From the NCBI GenBank assembly GCA_003555335.1, contig PWHD01000045.1:1-7491 (forward strand): DNA of 7,491 bases, given 5' to 3'. This DNA is from Mollicutes bacterium (GTDB taxonomy: Bacteria > Bacillota_I > Bacilli_A > Izemoplasmatales > Izemoplasmataceae). A program made the translations under genes and the position numbers. Shown piece after piece: positions 6,200-7,491 of the stretch; the stretch's first letter is position 1; the number at the start of each line of letters is the position of its first letter. The notes beneath the pieces were generated by a model. That model had not been told where the DNA came from, did no database searches, and worked only from the letters and a program-made list of their open reading frames with translations.

Positions 6200-7261
6200 T
6201 TATTCGAGTTCGATCTTGAGGTCTTCTTGGCTTTCAGAGTCCCATTCTTCCTCGACCGGCTTCTTGAAGAGGATCAGCAGTGCTGTGGAGATAGCGATTG
6301 CGGTCACGATGGAAAGCAGGAACAGTGGGATGTTGCTTGCCGGGGGAATGCCGACGATGCCTGAGACACCCGGTGTGGAAACGCCGAAGGTCATCATCAT
6401 CGCGCCTCCGACAAAGGCGCCGATGACATTGGCACCAACCACACGGACCGGATCTCTGAATGCATATGGCAAGGCGGCTTCGGTGATGCCGACCAGGCCG
6501 CTGATCAGTGCCGTCGGGCGTTGCTCGATTTCGGAAGCGGTATACTTTCTTGGCATGATTTTGGTCGACAGGGCAAGCGCGATGCCCGGTGCCATGATGC
6601 CCGGGAAGACCGCTGCGTTCGCTTCAAAGCCGAATCCGCTCGGATCCGCCCAGACGGCGAACACGAAGGCGATGGCGATTTTGTTGATGGGGCCGCCCAT
6701 GTCAAAGGCACACATGGCGGAAAGCGTACCACCAAGGATAATCGCGGTCAATGTGGTGGCCTGCATGCTGATGAGGCCGTCAATGATAAAACCATAGAGC
6801 TGTCCGACGACCAGGCCGACCGGATACACCATGATAACGTACATGATCCAACCCGCAACAATCGGAATGATCAAAGTAGGGCGCAAGGAATCGATGACTT
6901 CAGGGAGTTTGACCTTCTTTAGCTGATGGACAAGATACCCTGCTAACAACCCTGCGATCACGGCACCTAAGAATCCGGATTCTTCCGCACCGTCAAGGAC
7001 AGGGTTGGCTGCGATCCATCCACCGATAAACCCAGGGGCGATTCCGGGTTTCCCCGCCATGGCATAGGCCACGTAGGCGGCGAAGAACGGGGCGATGAAT
7101 CCCATCACGGTCCAGGCGAATCCATTGAGGGTCGTGACCCACTCAATTTCGGCATTGACGTATTCGCTGATGATCCCGGTAAAGGCGATCGTCATACCGG
7201 CGAATACGATGAACGGAAGCATGTAACTGATTCCGGTCATTAAAGACTTGCGAATGTTCAT
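6200..7261 (-). CDS. PTS fructose-family sugar transporter subunit EIIC
   Basis: This is a 353-residue integral membrane protein, the usual length for a stand-alone fructose-family EIIC. It forms the sugar channel through which substrate is taken up while being phosphorylated by EIIB. Many hydrophobic helices are visible from residue 10 to 332. Family hallmarks are GKPGIAPGFIGG (70-81), FDMGGPINK (186-194) and GITEAALPYAFRDPVRV (258-274), the last being the conserved substrate-site loop seen in FruA and MngA. The tail (335-353) is acidic and soluble. The start at 7261 is supported by GGAGG seven bases upstream. The EIIB gene ends 33 bp before it and the GH38 mannosidase follows after 62 bp, so the substrate is probably a mannoside; mannosylglycerate is the best-known precedent for this pairing. 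Fructose itself is less likely given the neighbour. EIIA and the regulator are not in view. Confidence 0.93.
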   Translation of the reverse strand: MNIRKSLMTGISYMLPFIVFAGMTIAFTGIISEYVNAEIEWVTTLNGFAWTVMGFIAPFFAAYVAYAMAGKPGIAPGFIGGWIAANPVLDGAEESGFLGAVIAGLLAGYLVHQLKKVKLPEVIDSLRPTLIIPIVAGWIMYVIMVYPVGLVVGQLYGFIIDGLISMQATTLTAIILGGTLSAMCAFDMGGPINKIAIAFVFAVWADPSGFGFEANAAVFPGIMAPGIALALSTKIMPRKYTASEIEQRPTALISGLVGITEAALPYAFRDPVRVVGANVIGAFVGGAMMMTFGVSTPGVSGIVGIPPASNIPLFLLSIVTAIAISTALLILFKKPVEEEWDSESQEDLKIELE

Positions 7262-7268
7262 AATAATT

Positions 7269-7273
7269 CCTCC
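7269..7273 (-). promoter_or_regulatory. Ribosome binding site of the EIIC gene
   Basis: GGAGG on the minus strand lies seven bases upstream of the ATG at 7261-7259, inside the 33-bp gap after the EIIB stop. It is a near-ideal site and fixes the EIIC start. Confidence 0.85.
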
Positions 7274-7294
7274 AATTTATTTTTTGTTTCTACG

Positions 7295-7491
7295 TTACGT
7301 GTTTTTGATCTTTGATTCGATTTGATTAAGGACGTTTTTCGGGGACTTGATGATGGTTTTCTGAGGGATGCTGACTTTGGGGATGTTGTCGAAACGTTCT
7401 TTCTTGCTGATTCCGACTTCAACTGCCAGAATCAATACATCGGCATTTTCGATGTCTTCTTTGGTGAGTTCGTTCTCAATGCCCGATGCGC
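7295..7491 (-). CDS. PTS fructose-family EIIB, C-terminal 64 residues (truncated by window edge)
   Basis: The frame enters from the window edge and ends at a TAA at 7297-7295. The visible part reads ASGIENELTKEDIENADVLI, then LAVEVGISKKERF, matching the conserved 'G(S)xGIEN.LT..DI..AD.VI.AaD....ERF' half of fructose-family EIIB domains, which passes phosphate from EIIA to the incoming sugar. The phosphorylated cysteine lies in the N-terminal half outside the window. The end of the protein (IPKVSIPQKTIIKSPKNVLN) has the usual short strand and helix. Whether it is a separate EIIB or the end of an EIIA-EIIB fusion cannot be told here. It is the most upstream visible gene of the operon. Confidence 0.85.
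   Translation of the reverse strand, partial: ASGIENELTKEDIENADVLILAVEVGISKKERFDNIPKVSIPQKTIIKSPKNVLNQIESKIKNT

Noticed and set aside
6216..6922. Two overlapping plus-strand frames opposite EIIC
   Set aside because: They mirror the small-residue-rich membrane gene on the other strand and show no independent protein-like features.

Overview
The window looks like chromosomal DNA from a Gram-positive-type bacterium (Bacillota or a close relative). The ribosome binding sites are purine-rich (GGAGG, GAAAGGA, GGAAGGGG), the promoters resemble sigma-A sites, the terminators are intrinsic with U-tracts, and there is a split fructose-family PTS. TGA is used as a stop (end of the gene at 336-1778) and tryptophan is encoded by TGG, so this is not the mycoplasma code. 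Every supported gene is on the minus strand, so the text below runs from high to low coordinates.

Region 1 (7491-3453) is the distal part of a sugar PTS operon: the C-terminus of a fructose-family EIIB, a complete EIIC, and a GH38 alpha-mannosidase, closed by a strong intrinsic terminator. The sugar would be phosphorylated during uptake by EIIB/EIIC and the phospho-mannoside hydrolysed inside the cell. The closest known logic is the mannosylglycerate system MngA/MngB, but the substrate is not proven. A striking pair of back-to-back 15-bp palindromes lies between EIIC and the mannosidase.

Region 2 (3430-2034) is a single-gene unit with its own sigma-A promoter and an untranslated leader of about 110 nt. 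It encodes an unrecognised 416-residue protein with three N-terminal membrane helices. Hand counts of sample lines give roughly 27-42% GC here against about 50-58% in the flanking genes, so it may be a transferred gene.

Region 3 (2033-1779) is a 255-bp intergenic region holding a good promoter followed by a leader of about 130 nt. That leader can fold into mutually exclusive structures: a 5' hairpin, an antiterminator, and an intrinsic terminator placed immediately before the next start codon. Short leader ORFs overlap the terminator. This looks like an undescribed transcription attenuator.

Region 4 (1778-1) is the operon controlled by that leader. Its first gene encodes a two-helix membrane protein whose soluble part resembles an McrB-type AAA+ domain in which the P-loop and Walker B motif have decayed (a possible membrane pseudo-ATPase). 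It is followed after 13 bp by a second small membrane protein that runs off the window. The role of this pair is unknown.
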